Shown: positions 20,757-31,768, numbered from the stretch's first letter. The stretch: 64,000 nucleotides of DNA from Ahaetulla prasina (GCF_028640845.1 NC_080539.1:164746236-164810235); one strand, 5' to 3'. Notes: generated by a model from the sequence alone, not told the origin. Numbers and translations: made by a program.

Positions 20757-21042
20757 GTACCATGTAAGGAGTGAGCTATAGGCTTCACTCAGGTCCTTAT
20801 TCTTCTGATCCCATCCTCGTCGCCAGTGCTATATCAGATGATGGAAGAGACAGTCACAGCTCTTTCAGTAACAACAGCTCTTTATTAGTAGACCAGCGCA
20901 ACCGAACAAAACTGCTTGTCCGGCAGCCTCCTCTTTTATAGAGGGCTGTCAGACGACTTAACCAATGAGCTTTAAGTATTTTCCCGCCATTTTGGAGGAA
21001 CTGAGTGAAACCTATAGCTCACTCCTTATATGGTACATATCA
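20757..21042 (-). mobile_element. Small inverted-repeat element with LTR-like interior, inserted in BovB
   Basis: Both ends carry an inverted repeat of about 30 bp: GTACCATGTAAGGAGTGAGC on the left, its complement (GCTCACTCCTTATATGGTAC) on the right, extending through CTATAGG-TTCACT. On the minus strand the interior has a TATA box CTATAAAAG (about 20934-20942), a poly(A) signal AATAAA (about 20881-20886) and then TGGCGACGAGGATGGGATC (about 20807-20825), which looks like a primer-binding site starting TGG. It thus resembles an LTR plus primer site followed by an inverted copy of the LTR start. No clean target duplication is seen; outermost TA dinucleotides are possible. The class is unresolved. 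Confidence 0.6.
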
Positions 21043-21430
21043 GACAGTATACAGTCTTGCCGAACTCCTTTCTCAATTTTGAACCAATCAGTGGTTCCAT
21101 GTCCAGTTCTCACTGTTGCTTCTTGACTTGCATATAGGTTTCTCAAGAGACAAATAAGATAGTCTGGTACTCCCATCTCTTTGAGAACTTGCCACAATTT
21201 GATTCACACAATCAAAGGCTTTAGCATAGTCAATGAAGCAGAAATAGATGTTTTTCTGGAACTCCCTAGTTTTTTCCATGATCCAGCATATGTTAGCAGT
21301 TTGATCTCTAGTTCCTCTGCCTCTTCGAAATCCTGCCTGCACTTCTGGTAGTTTTCAGTCCACATACTGCTGGAGCCTAGCTTGTAGGATTTTGAGCAAA
21401 GAATGATAGAGACCATAAAAAACCCTCAGT

Positions 21431-22577
21431 GATTCTTTAATCGCCTTTCCATGTCTTATTAATTAGCAGCTTGAGTAATTAGAGACTCGGCCAAGGAGGT
21501 CAGATCCAATTTTCCCTTGTTTCCAGAAGGGTTTGTAGTCAGTAATAAGACTGGGCAATTATTTATAATGTCAGATTTGTAAGCCTCATCTGGCAAATGC
21601 TTTACTTGGGGAAAAGAACCCCGTGAAAACCAAAAACCACTGACAAAATGCTGATCAGAATGAAGATGTACTTGGCCATTCTGCTCTCAAGTTAAATCCC
21701 TTAATGCTAATTAAAGCCATGCTCTTAGACTGGGAATTTTCACCTTACAATTAAGCATGCCGATTGCAGCAGGTAATCACCATGTGATTAAGATGGGAGA
21801 AAGAACGCTAACATCATCCTGAGTGAGCAGCTGAAGTCATTTCTGTGGGTCTAAGTTTTATGTCTTTCCGAATAAAGCACTCTCTTCTCAGCATCAGTAC
21901 CAAAGTACAAATGATTAGTCTTCTGCTTTCTCACTTCATGCCTTGAATGTGCCATCAAGTCAATGTCAGCTCTTGGTGACCATGTAGATAGGCCTCTTCT
22001 AGGGTGACTCGATGCACTGCAGCTAACTTATAAATCAAGATGAGAAAAGATGCTTGAAAATGTGCTTTTGCTCTACAGCCGGAAAACTGGGACTGGAACA
22101 TGTTTATATCTAATGCTGTAGCCCCTATATTTTGTAAACTTTGAAGTTAAGCCCTGACTGCCATTGGGGCATCTCGGGGGCAGGGGGCATGCATGCTGTG
22201 CGAATTTGAAGGTTATATTTATTCTGATTTTATGGAAGGAGTAATGTAGAATTATTACATATAAAATGGATAACTGCCTTCTCTTGACCCTTGAATTCAA
22301 CTCATCCTCCCAATAAGCTCTTTGTCCTGCCTTTACAACAGGTCTTTCACATAAGCGTGACTTATGCTCTTGGGTATGGTGTGAACCACTCGCTTTTTCT
22401 AGTTCAGTGCTCCTAAAGCTGCATGCTACTTATATAACCAAGACAGTCTAGCTTGGCATTCTATCATTATCTAAGTGATAAAAACACTAGCTCTATTGGA
22501 TCCAGTGTTAATACTGGAATGTGTACATCTAATAAACAGGCAAAATCTAAAGCTATGACTCCCCCCGCCCATGGAAT
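21431..22577. other. Intergenic stretch with possible conserved regulatory block
   Basis: 21470-21890 lacks repeat character and contains several homeodomain-type cores (GTAATTAGAG, GCTAATTAAAG, CAATTAAGC, GTAATCACC, GTGATTAAG) in balanced, complex sequence, the usual look of a developmental enhancer. About 21945-22020 resembles the 3' tail of BovB/Sauria-SINE (CCATCAAGTCAATGTCAG, CTCTTGGTGACCA). The rest shows nothing clear. The enhancer suggestion is inference only. Confidence 0.35.
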
Positions 22578-22582
22578 AGTGG

Positions 22583-23108
22583 TGTCGTGTCCCACTCCTC
22601 CGCTGACGGCCGGGTCAGGGAAATCCGAATCAGGCGTGCCTCTGCAGCTCTGCCAAAGTCCTAGCAAAGTCCTCAAGGCAGGCAGGAGACCAGAAAGTGA
22701 CTTCAGCAAGATATATTAGACTTTGCCTGACTCAGAGAATGCCAGAAAACAGATCCTTTATATAGGCCATGGGGTGTGGCTCCATGACTCAGCACTTATC
22801 CAGGCCTGCCCCTCCCTTCCTTCTGACGCTGCCGCCTATCAATTCTTCTGAAGCGAGGGTCACTCCAGTCGGCAGCTGTTGGTAATTGAACTCCCTCAGG
22901 CTCACATGCTGTGGGGGAGGCGGAGGGGTCTAGTTGCTCCGTTTGCCTAGGCATGGAGCCAGGGCTGGGGCCGGGAGGTGCTTCCTCCTCCTCAGCCTGT
23001 CTGGGCATGGAGCCAGGGCTGGGGCCGGGAGGCATACTAGGACATTCCTCAGCGTTCGGAAGCAGATAAGAAGGCCCTGGCTGCGGTGAGAACGGGCAAG
23101 ACACAACA
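22583..23108 (-). mobile_element. Solo LTR (family LTR-B), minus orientation
   Basis: The 526 bp element is bounded by an exact 5 bp duplication, AGTGG (22578-22582 and 23109-23113). On the minus strand it starts TGTTGTGTC and ends GACACGACA. A strong TATA box, TATATAAAGG, is at 22755-22764 (minus). U3 contains two tandem copies of a segment encoding PGPSPGSMPRQ. It is the same family as 38979-39525 and related in its ends to 7-611. Confidence 0.88.
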
Positions 23109-23200
23109 AGTGGATAGGTAGACTCTCTTATTGATTTCTTGAAGGAAACAGTGCATGTATGCAAATAAATAAAAGGATTGTGTCTGAATATGTTCACCAC
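22796..23200 (-). other. Open frame across LTR-B 5' border and U3
   Basis: The minus-strand frame enters the LTR at 23108 in the same phase as in the other two LTRs (T-GTT-GTG) and ends at TAA 22796-22798, 31 bp before the TATA box. The peptide is Pro/Glu-rich, with PPGPSPGSMPRQ twice, then DPRFRRIDRRQRQKEG. The stop is at the same place as in the 38979-39525 copy. A role as the terminal part of an element polyprotein is inferred. Confidence 0.45.
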
Positions 23201-23640
23201 CTGAGAAATAGATTATCCCCCTTCCCCTCATTATAACCGCTATTGCTTTTCAGAAAACATTTGACTTTGCACCTTCCTATTTCTCTGGTGACACCAGCCT
23301 GAACACAGGAAAACTCAAAAAAATAGTGCAAGATCAGAAGATGTGGAGAGACCTGGCCCATAGAATTGCCAAGAGTTGGACTCGACTGAATGGATAAGAT
23401 CATCATCAAGAACATTTCTCTGATGCTTGCCTTTGCTTCCATGGGAGCCTTTATTACATGCATGTTAATATTCATTGCATTTTGGAACACTGTTCCAGCT
23501 GCAGTATCTCCTCTCTGTAAGAAGCACATGTATAGTTCCTGTCTATAAGAAAAGAACAAATGATGGGGGAGAATGAGAAAAAAGCAACTTAAATGGTAGA
23601 TATCTATGGAGATTCTCAGTCCTCCAGATCATGGTTGGAC

Positions 23641-23810
23641 CAAAGGCAACTGGACTTTTTTTTGTTTTGCTTGAAGATGTTTCGCTTCTCCTCCAAGAAG
23701 CTTCTTCAGTTATGACTGAATTATTTTAAATAATTATTTATTATTTTAAATTCTTGGACGAGAAGCGAAACATCTTCAAGCAAAACAAAGAAAATCCCAG
23801 TTGCCTTTTG
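23641..23810. repeat. Palindromic MITE (about 170 bp)
   Basis: The two arms are near-perfect inverted repeats: CAAAGGCAACTGG ... GCTTGAAGATGTTTCGCTTC on the left and GAAGCGAAACATCTTCAAGC ... CCAGTTGCCTTTTG on the right, around an AT-rich centre at about 23725. The whole would form one long hairpin. It is a non-autonomous DNA transposon; the superfamily was not determined and no clear target duplication was identified. Confidence 0.7.
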
Positions 23811-23827
23811 AAACAGCACCTTTGAGT

Positions 23828-24119
23828 CAGTTCAAATTATTTTACTACCGGTTCTGTGGGTGTAGCTTGGTGGGCATGACATGATTTGGTGGGTGTAGCT
23901 TGGTGGGTGTGGCAGGGGAAGGGTACTGTAATATCTCCATTCCCTCCCCAATCCAGGGGAAGGTTACTGCAAAATCCCCATTTCAGCTGGGACATGGGAG
24001 GCAGAGAATAGATGGGGGCGGGGCTAGTTAGAGGTGGTATTTACCTGTTCTCCAAACTACTCAAAGTTTCTGCTACCGGTTCTCCAGAACTGGTCAGAAC
24101 CTGCTGAAACCCACCTCTG
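23828..24119. mobile_element. hAT-type MITE (family H-A), copy 1
   Basis: The exact 8 bp duplication CTTTGAGT lies at 23820-23827 and 24120-24127. Termini are CAGTTCAAATT and AAACCCACCTCTG. The interior has the family phrases ACTACCGGTTCTGTGGG, GGGTGTGGCAGGGGAAGG and GAACTGGTCAGAACCTGCTG. It is inverted relative to the copy at 46784-47029. Confidence 0.8.
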
Positions 24120-24127
24120 CTTTGAGT

Positions 24128-24490
24128 TAAATGGTAGACAAGACCATCAGTGTTAATTATGGTCATGTACAGGCTCACCTAACTTCCCAACCCACCATGC
24201 TTTTTCTACTATGCCCCCAATATGTTGCCTTCATCTAATTCCCCAGCCTATACTTGAGGCACTATTAAGTTCCTTTAGTTAATCTGGTTTCAAAGTCTTT
24301 AAGCCAACAGCAACCAACGTCAGTTTCAAGATGTGCAAAATCATCATCATCATCACCCTTATTACTACAGGCATGCAAATGACTGTGGGGGCTGGGATCA
24401 ACCTGGCTCCTACTGGTTATGTCAGGCTGGAGTGTCACACCCTTCAGTACCCAGATCACCTCCCTTAGGGTCCTTCTAATTTAAAGATAT
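24128..24490. other. Intergenic sequence, no feature seen
   Basis: Unique-looking sequence with a short CAT repeat (about 24341-24355). No gene. Confidence 0.4.
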
Positions 24491-24743
24491 AGGGCCTCTG
24501 GTGGCTCAGACTGCTAAGACAGTCTGTTATTAACAGCAGCTGCTTGCAATTACTGCAGGTTCAAGGTTGACTCAGCCTTCCATCCTTTATAAGGTAGGTA
24601 AAATGAGGACCCAGATTGTTGGGGGCAATTAAGTTGACTTTGTATATAATATACAAATGGATGGAGACTATTGCTTGACATAGTGTAAGCCGTCCTGAGT
24701 CTTCGGAGAAGGGCGGGATATAAATGCAAATAAAATAAAATAA
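24491..24743 (+). mobile_element. tRNA-derived SINE with L2-like 3' tail
   Basis: It is flanked by the exact 8 bp duplication AAAGATAT (24483-24490, 24744-24751). The head GGGCCTCTGGTGGCTCAGAC contains an A-box-like TGGTGGCTCAGA and a B-box GGTTCAAGGTTGAC (24559-24572), the internal RNA polymerase III promoter of tRNA-derived SINEs. The tail (GTAAGCCGTCCTGAGTCTTC, GGAGAAGGGCGG) is the same as the 3' end of the L2 LINEs at 18451 and 30085, followed by (AAATA)n. This supports mobilisation by L2 machinery. Confidence 0.85.
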
Positions 24744-24751
24744 AAAGATAT

Positions 24752-25535
24752 GAAGAATCTGTCTCTTTCCAACTGGGCCTTCCTACACTTTCCACTTCCT
24801 GGAGCCTGCAAGTTTGAGAGGTGATAGATTTGAAACAGCCATATTCTTTTACTCTACCCACTACCTTCCCAGACTGTAAATCAGCTTTCCTGCAGATCCA
24901 GGGGGAGGGACAGCTAAACCCACATTTACAATAAGATTGTAAAGCAGGTGATAATCATGCTGAGGGGAGGGAGGAGGGAGAGTTCCTCCCGATCAGATGC
25001 TGCTGGGTGGAGTTGCTTTGACAGCAGACTAATCCCTCGCTCAAAGAAAGAAAGGAAACCCAACCAGTAGTGGATTGTCAGAGGTGTCCAGTAAAGAGGA
25101 GCCCCAGTCTGCGGGTGAGTTGCCTGCCAGGCTTAAGGAGTTAAGAGGGCATTGACAGATGGCTAAACCCATAGGTCTCCCCCTTTGTCAATGCTGCATG
25201 CCCGGTTCATAGTTTCCTCCCAGTTGGTGAAGTCCAGAAAGGAGAGGGCAGTACTGTAAAGCCAAAGGATTTAATCAATGCCTTTGCTTAACGCACCCTG
25301 CCCTTAGGAAATCAGAATACCACCCATCTGGTAGTAAGCTAAAACAGAGGCAGAATTAAGGTTGGTCGCTAGGACAGCAAATTTTACACTGTGGCAGTTT
25401 TCTGCCAATGGAAAGGTGGGTAAATAATGAGCCATGAGGAAAGGCCTTTAAAGAAGCAATTGTTTTGATAATATTAAATAGATGTTAAGAAGTTATTGTG
25501 AGTCTCTGGAAGCAGCTGCTAAATCCCTGGACATG
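24752..25535. other. Intergenic sequence, no feature seen
   Basis: Mixed-composition DNA without recognisable coding exons or repeats. Confidence 0.4.
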
Positions 25536-25640
25536 AATTGTAGAGCTGGAAGGGACTTTGAAGGTTTTCTAGTCCAACACCCTGTTCACATAGCTATTTC
25601 TTATCTCCACCACAACCCTGACAGGCATGAGGGCAAGCAG
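25536..25640 (-). mobile_element. CR1 LINE 3' end fragment, minus strand
   Basis: 'GAGCTGGAAGGGACTTTGAA' and 'TCTAGTCCAACACCCTGTTC' are the inverted form of the CR1 3' terminus (compare 50757-51005). The fragment is short and old. Confidence 0.6.
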
Positions 25641-25714
25641 CCAAAGAGAAGAAAATGCTTGCTCCTGGTGTAGATGTGTACGTGGATCTTTACTTCTCCC
25701 CCAAGATTCCTAAC

Positions 25715-25776
25715 TACAGTATATCTACCTATCTACCTACCAATCATCTATCTACCTACCTACCATCCATCCATCC

Positions 25777-25844
<68 letters not shown>

Positions 25845-26061
25845 CTCTATCTCTATCTCTATCATCATCTGCCTGCCTGCCTGCCTGCCCCACCCTCTCA
25901 TCTATCTATCTCTCATCTATCTCTCATCTATCATGTATCTATCTAGCAATATTCTATCATCTATCAATCTATTTCTATCCACCATCATCTATTTGTATCT
26001 ATGTATCTTTCAACTATCTTATCTTTCTCTATCCAATCTATATCTATCATCTATTTGTCTA

Positions 26062-26151
<90 letters not shown>
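25715..26151. repeat. GATA/GACA (Bkm-type) tetranucleotide array
   Basis: About 430 bp of ATCT repeats, i.e. GATA on the minus strand. A pure block spans 25771-25842, imperfect and TGCC-interrupted blocks span 25843-26056, a short GTCT (GACA) block is at about 26060-26079, and a second pure block runs from 26080 to about 26149. GATA with adjoining GACA is the composition of the Bkm satellite first found in snakes. Long Ser/Tyr/Leu-repeat frames here are artefacts of the array. Confidence 0.93.
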
Positions 26152-26525
26152 AAAACAGCTTATATGGCGCCCATCTCACAGAGTTTATCCCTGTAGTCCA
26201 TCATCTCCAGGGAGCCTTTTCCTCCCCACTTTGTTTTTCCATTCTCTTATTCCTCTCTCCCTCCTTTCCATCCTTCTTGGAGAGAACTCCCCCATTTCCC
26301 CGGGGTGACCCAGCTCCTGTTCCTGGTTCCTTCCCCATCTCATTGTCCTCCCTTGGAGCTGCTGGGCCTGAGAGGCTGAGCTGGGCTGGATCTTTTCTGC
26401 CAGGCAGCCAATCACAGGGTCTCCAGCAGGAGGATGTGAATCCCAGAGGAGCCAAAAGCATCCCACATTATCTCTGTGGTTGCCTTAGAAGGATTTTGGC
26501 GACTAATGCCCCATCCCCCACAACA
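26152..26525. other. Intergenic sequence, no feature seen
   Basis: Single-copy-looking, GC-balanced sequence. Overlapping open frames on both strands lack domain content. Confidence 0.35.
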
Positions 26526-26803
26526 CAGGGGTGAAATCCAGCAGGTTCTGACAGGTTCTGTTGAACCGGTAGCGGAAACTTTGAGCAATTCGGAGAACCG
26601 GCAAATGCCACCTCTGGCTGGCCCCACAGTGGGGTGGGAATGGAGATTTTGCACTATCCTTCCCCCAGGAGTGGGGAGGGAATGGAGATTTTACAGTATC
26701 CTTCCCCTGCCATGCCCGCCATGCCACGCCCACCATGCCACACCATGTTCACCAAGCCACGCCCACAGAACCGGTAGTTTAAAAAAATTGGATTTCACCA
26801 CTG
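26526..26803. mobile_element. hAT-type MITE (family H-A), copy 2
   Basis: Flanks CCACAACA (26518-26525) and CCCCAACA (26804-26811) match at 7 of 8 bases. Termini CAGGGGTGAAATCCAGCAGG and GGATTTCACCACTG form an inverted repeat. The interior has GTTCTGACAGGTTCTGTTG, GGAGAACCGG and CATGCCCGCCATGCC-type repeats. Confidence 0.82.
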
Positions 26804-26811
26804 CCCCAACA

Positions 26812-29800
26812 CCTTAACAGTCTTGGCTCTTGGATGTTTTCCAACCCCGGAGTTTTGTGTCTTAAATAGACAGCAACAGTCAGACTCAGAATATGAAGCT
26901 GGAATTAAGAGAGATCCCACAATCAATCCCCCCCCTCGTGTTTAAGTAGAGCAGGATATTTCTAGAGATTCCTTTTGTTCCTGAGGAACTGCTACAATAG
27001 ATCTCCCCCCTACCCCCAAATGCAGGAAACGTTCGGTGAGTTCATTCAGTGAATGAAATCACTCTAGCATTCATGGAATGTATACTGAAATCCTGTGTCT
27101 GGTCTTCTAATTACAAGAGAAACACAAGAAAGATTGGATTTTATTACTTGAGTGTGTGAGCGCATGCCACGAGCACAGTGACTGTGGAAGAAAATCAACC
27201 TGTTATTTCAGATTACTTAAGACTCAGGTATCCATGAGTAGCTACATAGAAATCTTGGTTGCCTTGATATGAACTCATGGATTTAGTTTCCTTCCAATTT
27301 TTTTAAGCTACTGTACGTCAAATGGCTAGTTTTTCCTTAGGTTGCGTAACTATATGTGTAACTCTATAACTGCACAGTAATGTCGATTTTAAAATACAGA
27401 AGGTCTGATTATTCACCACTGTGCAATGATGAAGTCTTGTGCATTGAAAAATAGCCCTGCACACACCCAACATGGATTTCCTGCCTGCAAAATCCCTTTC
27501 CCTCTCATTGAGGTCAACAGAGAGATGGTCAGGAAATGTTGCAAAACAGGTTCTGAGACTTTTCCTGTAGTCCCACACACTGCGAGTTAACAATATTGCG
27601 GGATTGGAGCTCATCTGATTTGGTAATTCAGAGAAGCCAAAAAACTACAAGACATGGTCGCCTGGGAAAATATAGAAGGGAGCAAGACTATAAAGGAGAC
27701 AAGACATGAACAATTCTTTGAAAACATTTGAAATGCCTTTGTAACTTAATTATCAGTCCATACCATGTCTTTAGGAAAATGGCCTTCAGCCATTTTTCCT
27801 ACGTCTTCCTAATTTCTTTTCTTGTCAAGGTTAAAAATGCCCATTCTTTCAAAGTCATCTTGTAGGAGTCTTGCTTTCCCTAAATGGCTGCCCATCTCTA
27901 GACTCATTCAGATTATTTTCTGACCGGGATCTAACCAGCATAAAATAGAATGAAACAACTTCCCATTTTGGAGATTTTCATTCATACAGGCTAATATGTA
28001 CCCATTATCCATGGTTGTTATGGTCATATTTGGGCTATGTACAACTTCAAGTGCTTTGTTGTTTATTTTTAATGTGGGATACAATTTTTTGGTGGGGGTC
28101 GAAGAGGCACACTTGACTGAATAGATTGATTAAACACCTGGGGATTGGTATATGGACACTCATGTTGAAGATGACGACTGGAGACCAAGAATTATAAGCT
28201 ACCCACTGACACTTGGTTGAATTGGGCAGCTGTAGAAACTGAATAAATAAAAATTAATAGTCCTCCATTTTCTTGTTTATAATTGTTTTATTATATTATA
28301 AAATGCAAGTAATACATTAAAGAATACAAATAGCTGGGTACAATGATATTTGTTTGTTAAATTTATTTGCTGCCTATCCCACTCTAGGTGGTTTACAATA
28401 ATAAAAAGGAAGAAACGGAAAGAGTGTAAACAAAACCAGAAATAAAATCATACAATTAAATAAACAATGAAAAAGAAAATAACTCGAATACATCAATATG
28501 ATAACAAAAAGATGGATGGGTGAAGCACAGAGAGCAAGTTTGCCTTCAATTCAGCAGTCACCTCCGTATTTATACAACATGAACTAAAATGGTTAATATT
28601 ATAACAATTACACGTTAAAGGTTTTTCTTAAAGGTAAGGAAAACAGTTAATGTCAATGTTAACTATAATTCTGAGATGTTATCAGCAAAAATTGCTTGAA
28701 ATGTACGGTTTAAGTGTAGCATTGATAGATTATTTTATATATATTGAGTTTGAAGATTGCCCATCTCACTCACAGAACGACTGAGTGGTGAAAATAAAAA
28801 TCGTATCAAGAATAAAACAATTAAAGTTAAACATACTGAATTATTTTGTAGTATAATAAGAATTTCTATCTTGTGCTTTACTGTATTGTTATTTATCGTT
28901 CATGAAAACAAAACAAAAATAAAAATAAAAAAGCTGCTTGGTAAAATAGATAACTTTTCCGTTCTTTATATTCCAGCTGAGTTACAGTATTTATAAACTT
29001 TCAAACCACCTTAGACAACATACTATAAGTGTATTTGCTTTTCTGCATGACGCATTGTACATATGGAAGCCATTTTTGTTTAAACTTCACTGTGGATATA
29101 TATTGTTAATTTTGCCACTGCTATGTATTCTTCAGGTTTAAGTTCCTAATCAGATATTGCCAATGTTGTATTTTATTTTCAATATTGGCGAAGTTTATTC
29201 TTACAAAGCTGTAAGTCTGTATCTTAGTAAGATGTAACATTCCTTGTTGATGTATTCTGGAATTTCACCTAGTTAAAAATGTGATTTCATTTCAAATTTA
29301 ATTTCCAAATTTTCTAAATAGTGCCATGTATATCTTACCAACACTTTTGCGGGTGGTTGTTTTTTTTTTTAATGTCTACTACCTATAGTAAAATGTTCTA
29401 ATTCTAATTCCATGTCATTTCCAATGTTTATTACTGAATGATTTAACTATCTTGGAAATTATTGCCAGAGTAAATTTTATTATTTTGGTCCCTATTTCTT
29501 TCTGTTGTTGTGCTGTGACTGTTCCTTTAAAGTTTTACATTCTTTTTATCATGATGTTTTTGTGGTCTATCCATGAATGCTACTTTATATCTGTTCCTCT
29601 AACTGAGGATATTGGTTTTGTAGGAGCATTTCAAATGTTTTTTTTTCTTACCGTCCCTTATTCATTCTTAAGATTAAAGTTTATGATTTGGGCAATTTAT
29701 AAGTACAATGACCATGGTATATTCTGGCTCTCCCTAAGTCATTCTTCTTGTATCTTTAATCTGTTTATGGAGTCTAGGTGAACAATTTCTGCATATTGAT

Positions 29801-30084
29801 TACATTTTTCTTGCTATTCCTTTAATCAACATGGAAAGCATTCGAAGGAGAGGCTAACGGTGAAATTGTTGGGCTTATATTTTTCCTTATGGAATTCCAT
29901 GCTTTTGTCAGATTTGGCCTGATAAGATGTCCTTTCAGATTCTTGTCCTTATTTATTTATTCAGTTGGTTTGCTGCTCAGCTTGCCATGAGGCGACTTTG
30001 GTCAGCCTACAAAGTTAAAAGCAGTAAAAACATTGTGTGTGTGTGTGTGTGTGTTTGGGGAGGTTACATGCAACTACGTGTTTA
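26812..30084. other. Intergenic sequence, AT-rich, no gene supported
   Basis: This 3.3 kb stretch has no exon or RNA gene I can support. About 28270-29900 is strikingly A/T-rich with long frames of low complexity and may be very old LINE sequence, but no RT motif was found. About 28345-28400 (TTTATTTGCTGCCTATCCCA) looks like a worn LINE/SINE terminus. A (GT)n run at 30033-30054 abuts the next LINE. Confidence 0.4.
30033..30054. repeat. (GT)n microsatellite
   Basis: About ten GT units immediately upstream of the truncated L2 LINE. Confidence 0.85.
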
Positions 30085-31768
30085 CTGGACCCGTGCCCTT
30101 CCTGGTTAGTGCTGGCTGCTCAGGAAGTGACACGAGGCTGGCTCCAGGGGATAATAAACGCTTCTTTGATGGAAGGGGTTTTCCCCGCCGCCTTGAAGGA
30201 GGCGGTGGTGAGACCTCTCCTCAAGAAGCCTTCCCTGGACCCAGCTATTTTGGGTAATTATCGTCCAGTCTCCAACCTTCGCTTTGTGGCGAAGGTTGTA
30301 GAGAGTGTGGTTGCATGGCAGCTCCCCTGGCACCTGGAGGAAACTGTCTATCTAGACCCGTTCCAGTCCGGCTTCCGACCCGGTTATAGCACGGAGACGG
30401 CTTTGGTCGCGTTGGTGGATGACCTCTGGAGGGCCAGGGACAGGGGTTGCTCCTCTGCCTTGGTCCTATTAGATCTCTCAGCGGCTTTCGATACCATCGA
30501 CCATGGTATCCTGCTGCGCCGGTTGGAGGGATTGGGAGTGGGGGCACCGTTTATCGGTGGTTCTCCTCCTATCTCTCTGACGATGCATGAGCAGTGTTGA
30601 CAGGGGGCAGAGGTCGTCCTCGAGGCGCCTCACTTGTGGGGTGCCTCAGGGTCGATTCTCTCGCCTACCCTGTTCAACATCTATATGAAGCCGCTGGGTG
30701 AGGTCATCAGTGGTTTCGGGTGAGTTATCATCTGTCGCTGATGATACTCAGCTGTACTTCTCCACCCGGACCACCCCAGCAGGCGGTCAGTGCTGTCCCG
30801 GTGCCTGGAAGCTGTACGGGTCTGGATGGGGAGAAACAGACTCAAGCTCAATCCCTCCAAGGCGGAGTGGCTGTGGATGCGGCATCCCGGTACAGTCAGC
30901 TGCATCCGCAGCTGACTGTTGAAGCAGTTAGTGGCCCCAAAGGAGGTGGTTCGCAACTTGGGCGTCCTCCTGGATGGACGGCTGTCTTTGATGAACACCT
31001 GGCGGCCGTCGCCAGGAGGGCCTTTACCAGGTTCGCCTGGTTCGCCAGTTCGTCCTTCCTTGACCGGGATGCCTTATGCACGGTCACTCACGCTCTGGTT
31101 ACGTCTAGGCTGGATTATTGCAATGCTCTCTACATGGGGCTGCCCTTGAGGTGCACCGGAGGCTGCAGTTAGTCCAGAATGCGGCTGCGCGAGTAGTAAC
31201 GGAGCCGCTCGTGGCTCCCACGTGACATCGCTGCTCCGTAGCTTGCACTGGCTTCCTGTGGTCTTTCGGGTGCGCTTCAAGATTTTGGTAACTATCTTTA
31301 AAGCGCTCCATGGCTTAGGACCCGGGTACTTACGAGACCGCCTGCTGTTACCTTTGCCTCCCACCGACCCGTGCGCTCTCACAGAGGGTCTCCTCAGGTG
31401 CCGTCCGCCAAACAGTGTCGGCTGGCGGCCCCAGGAGTAGGGCCTTCTCTGTGGGGGCAGTGGCGCTCTGGAATGAACTTCCCCGGCCTCGTCAAGTGCC
31501 TGATCTTCGGACCTTCCGTCGTGAGCTCAAAACATATTTATTCATTAAAGCGGGACTGGCATAATTAGTGATGTATTTTAATTGGGTTTTAATATTTTTA
31601 ACTTTTTAACTTAAATTTTAATAATCAGCCTTTAAAATTTGCTCTTTTTAAATGTTGTTTTAAATTGTATATATCTTTGTTTTTATTCTGGCTGTACACC
31701 GCCCTGAGTCCTTTGGGAGAAGGGCGGTATAAAAATTTAATAAATAAATAAATAAATAAATAAATACA
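30085..31768 (+). mobile_element. L2-type LINE, 5'-truncated, + strand
   Basis: ORF2 fragments in several frames: [54 protein letters not shown] (30037-30600 frame), ADDTQLY around 30740, SRLDYCNALYMGLPL (30720-31172 frame), then LHWLPVVFRVRFKILV and GLGPGYLRD (31222-31440 frame). At least three frameshifts break the reading. The 3' end has the same hairpin tail as the first copy (CCGCCCTGAGTCCTTTGGGA) and ends in (AATA)n at 31738-31768. It keeps the RT catalytic ADD that the first copy lost. Confidence 0.85.
31738..31768. repeat. (AAAT)n at LINE tail
   Basis: Tetranucleotide run starting exactly at the 3' end of the L2 element; a tail-seeded microsatellite. Confidence 0.85.

Larger units (their letters stand above)
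18338..21430 (-). mobile_element. BovB (RTE-clade) LINE, minus strand, split by two insertions
   Basis: Read on the minus strand, the 5'-truncated BovB starts near 21430. It carries RT segments IYFCFIDYAKAFDC and GHGTTDWFKIEKGVRQDCIL (21342-21040). These are followed by a 0.29 kb insertion, then LRYADDTTLM with the YADD box at 20628-20639, KTKIMASGPLNPWQIDG, KRRLLLGRKAMANLD and MYGCESWTI (20711-20230). An L2 LINE then interrupts at 18451-19962. The 3' terminus appears at 18338-18450 (AGTTGCGAAGTTGTGTCCGA, CCCCATGGAC). A frameshift lies near 21200. BovB is the family known for horizontal transfer between squamates and ruminants. This copy is dead. Confidence 0.9.

Noticed and set aside
24559..24572. 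Possible functional tRNA gene
   Set aside because: A/B boxes belong to a SINE with a LINE-derived tail and target duplications; no cloverleaf could be formed by eye.
25655..26534. Long frames (up to 217 residues) rich in Tyr/Leu/Ser/Ile
   Set aside because: They are translations of the GATA/GACA microsatellite; any frame of a tetranucleotide repeat without stops gives such peptides.
29452..29781. 109-residue hydrophobic frame resembling a membrane protein
   Set aside because: T-rich sequence gives Phe/Leu/Ile-rich peptides by composition; no family match, splice sites or conserved motif.
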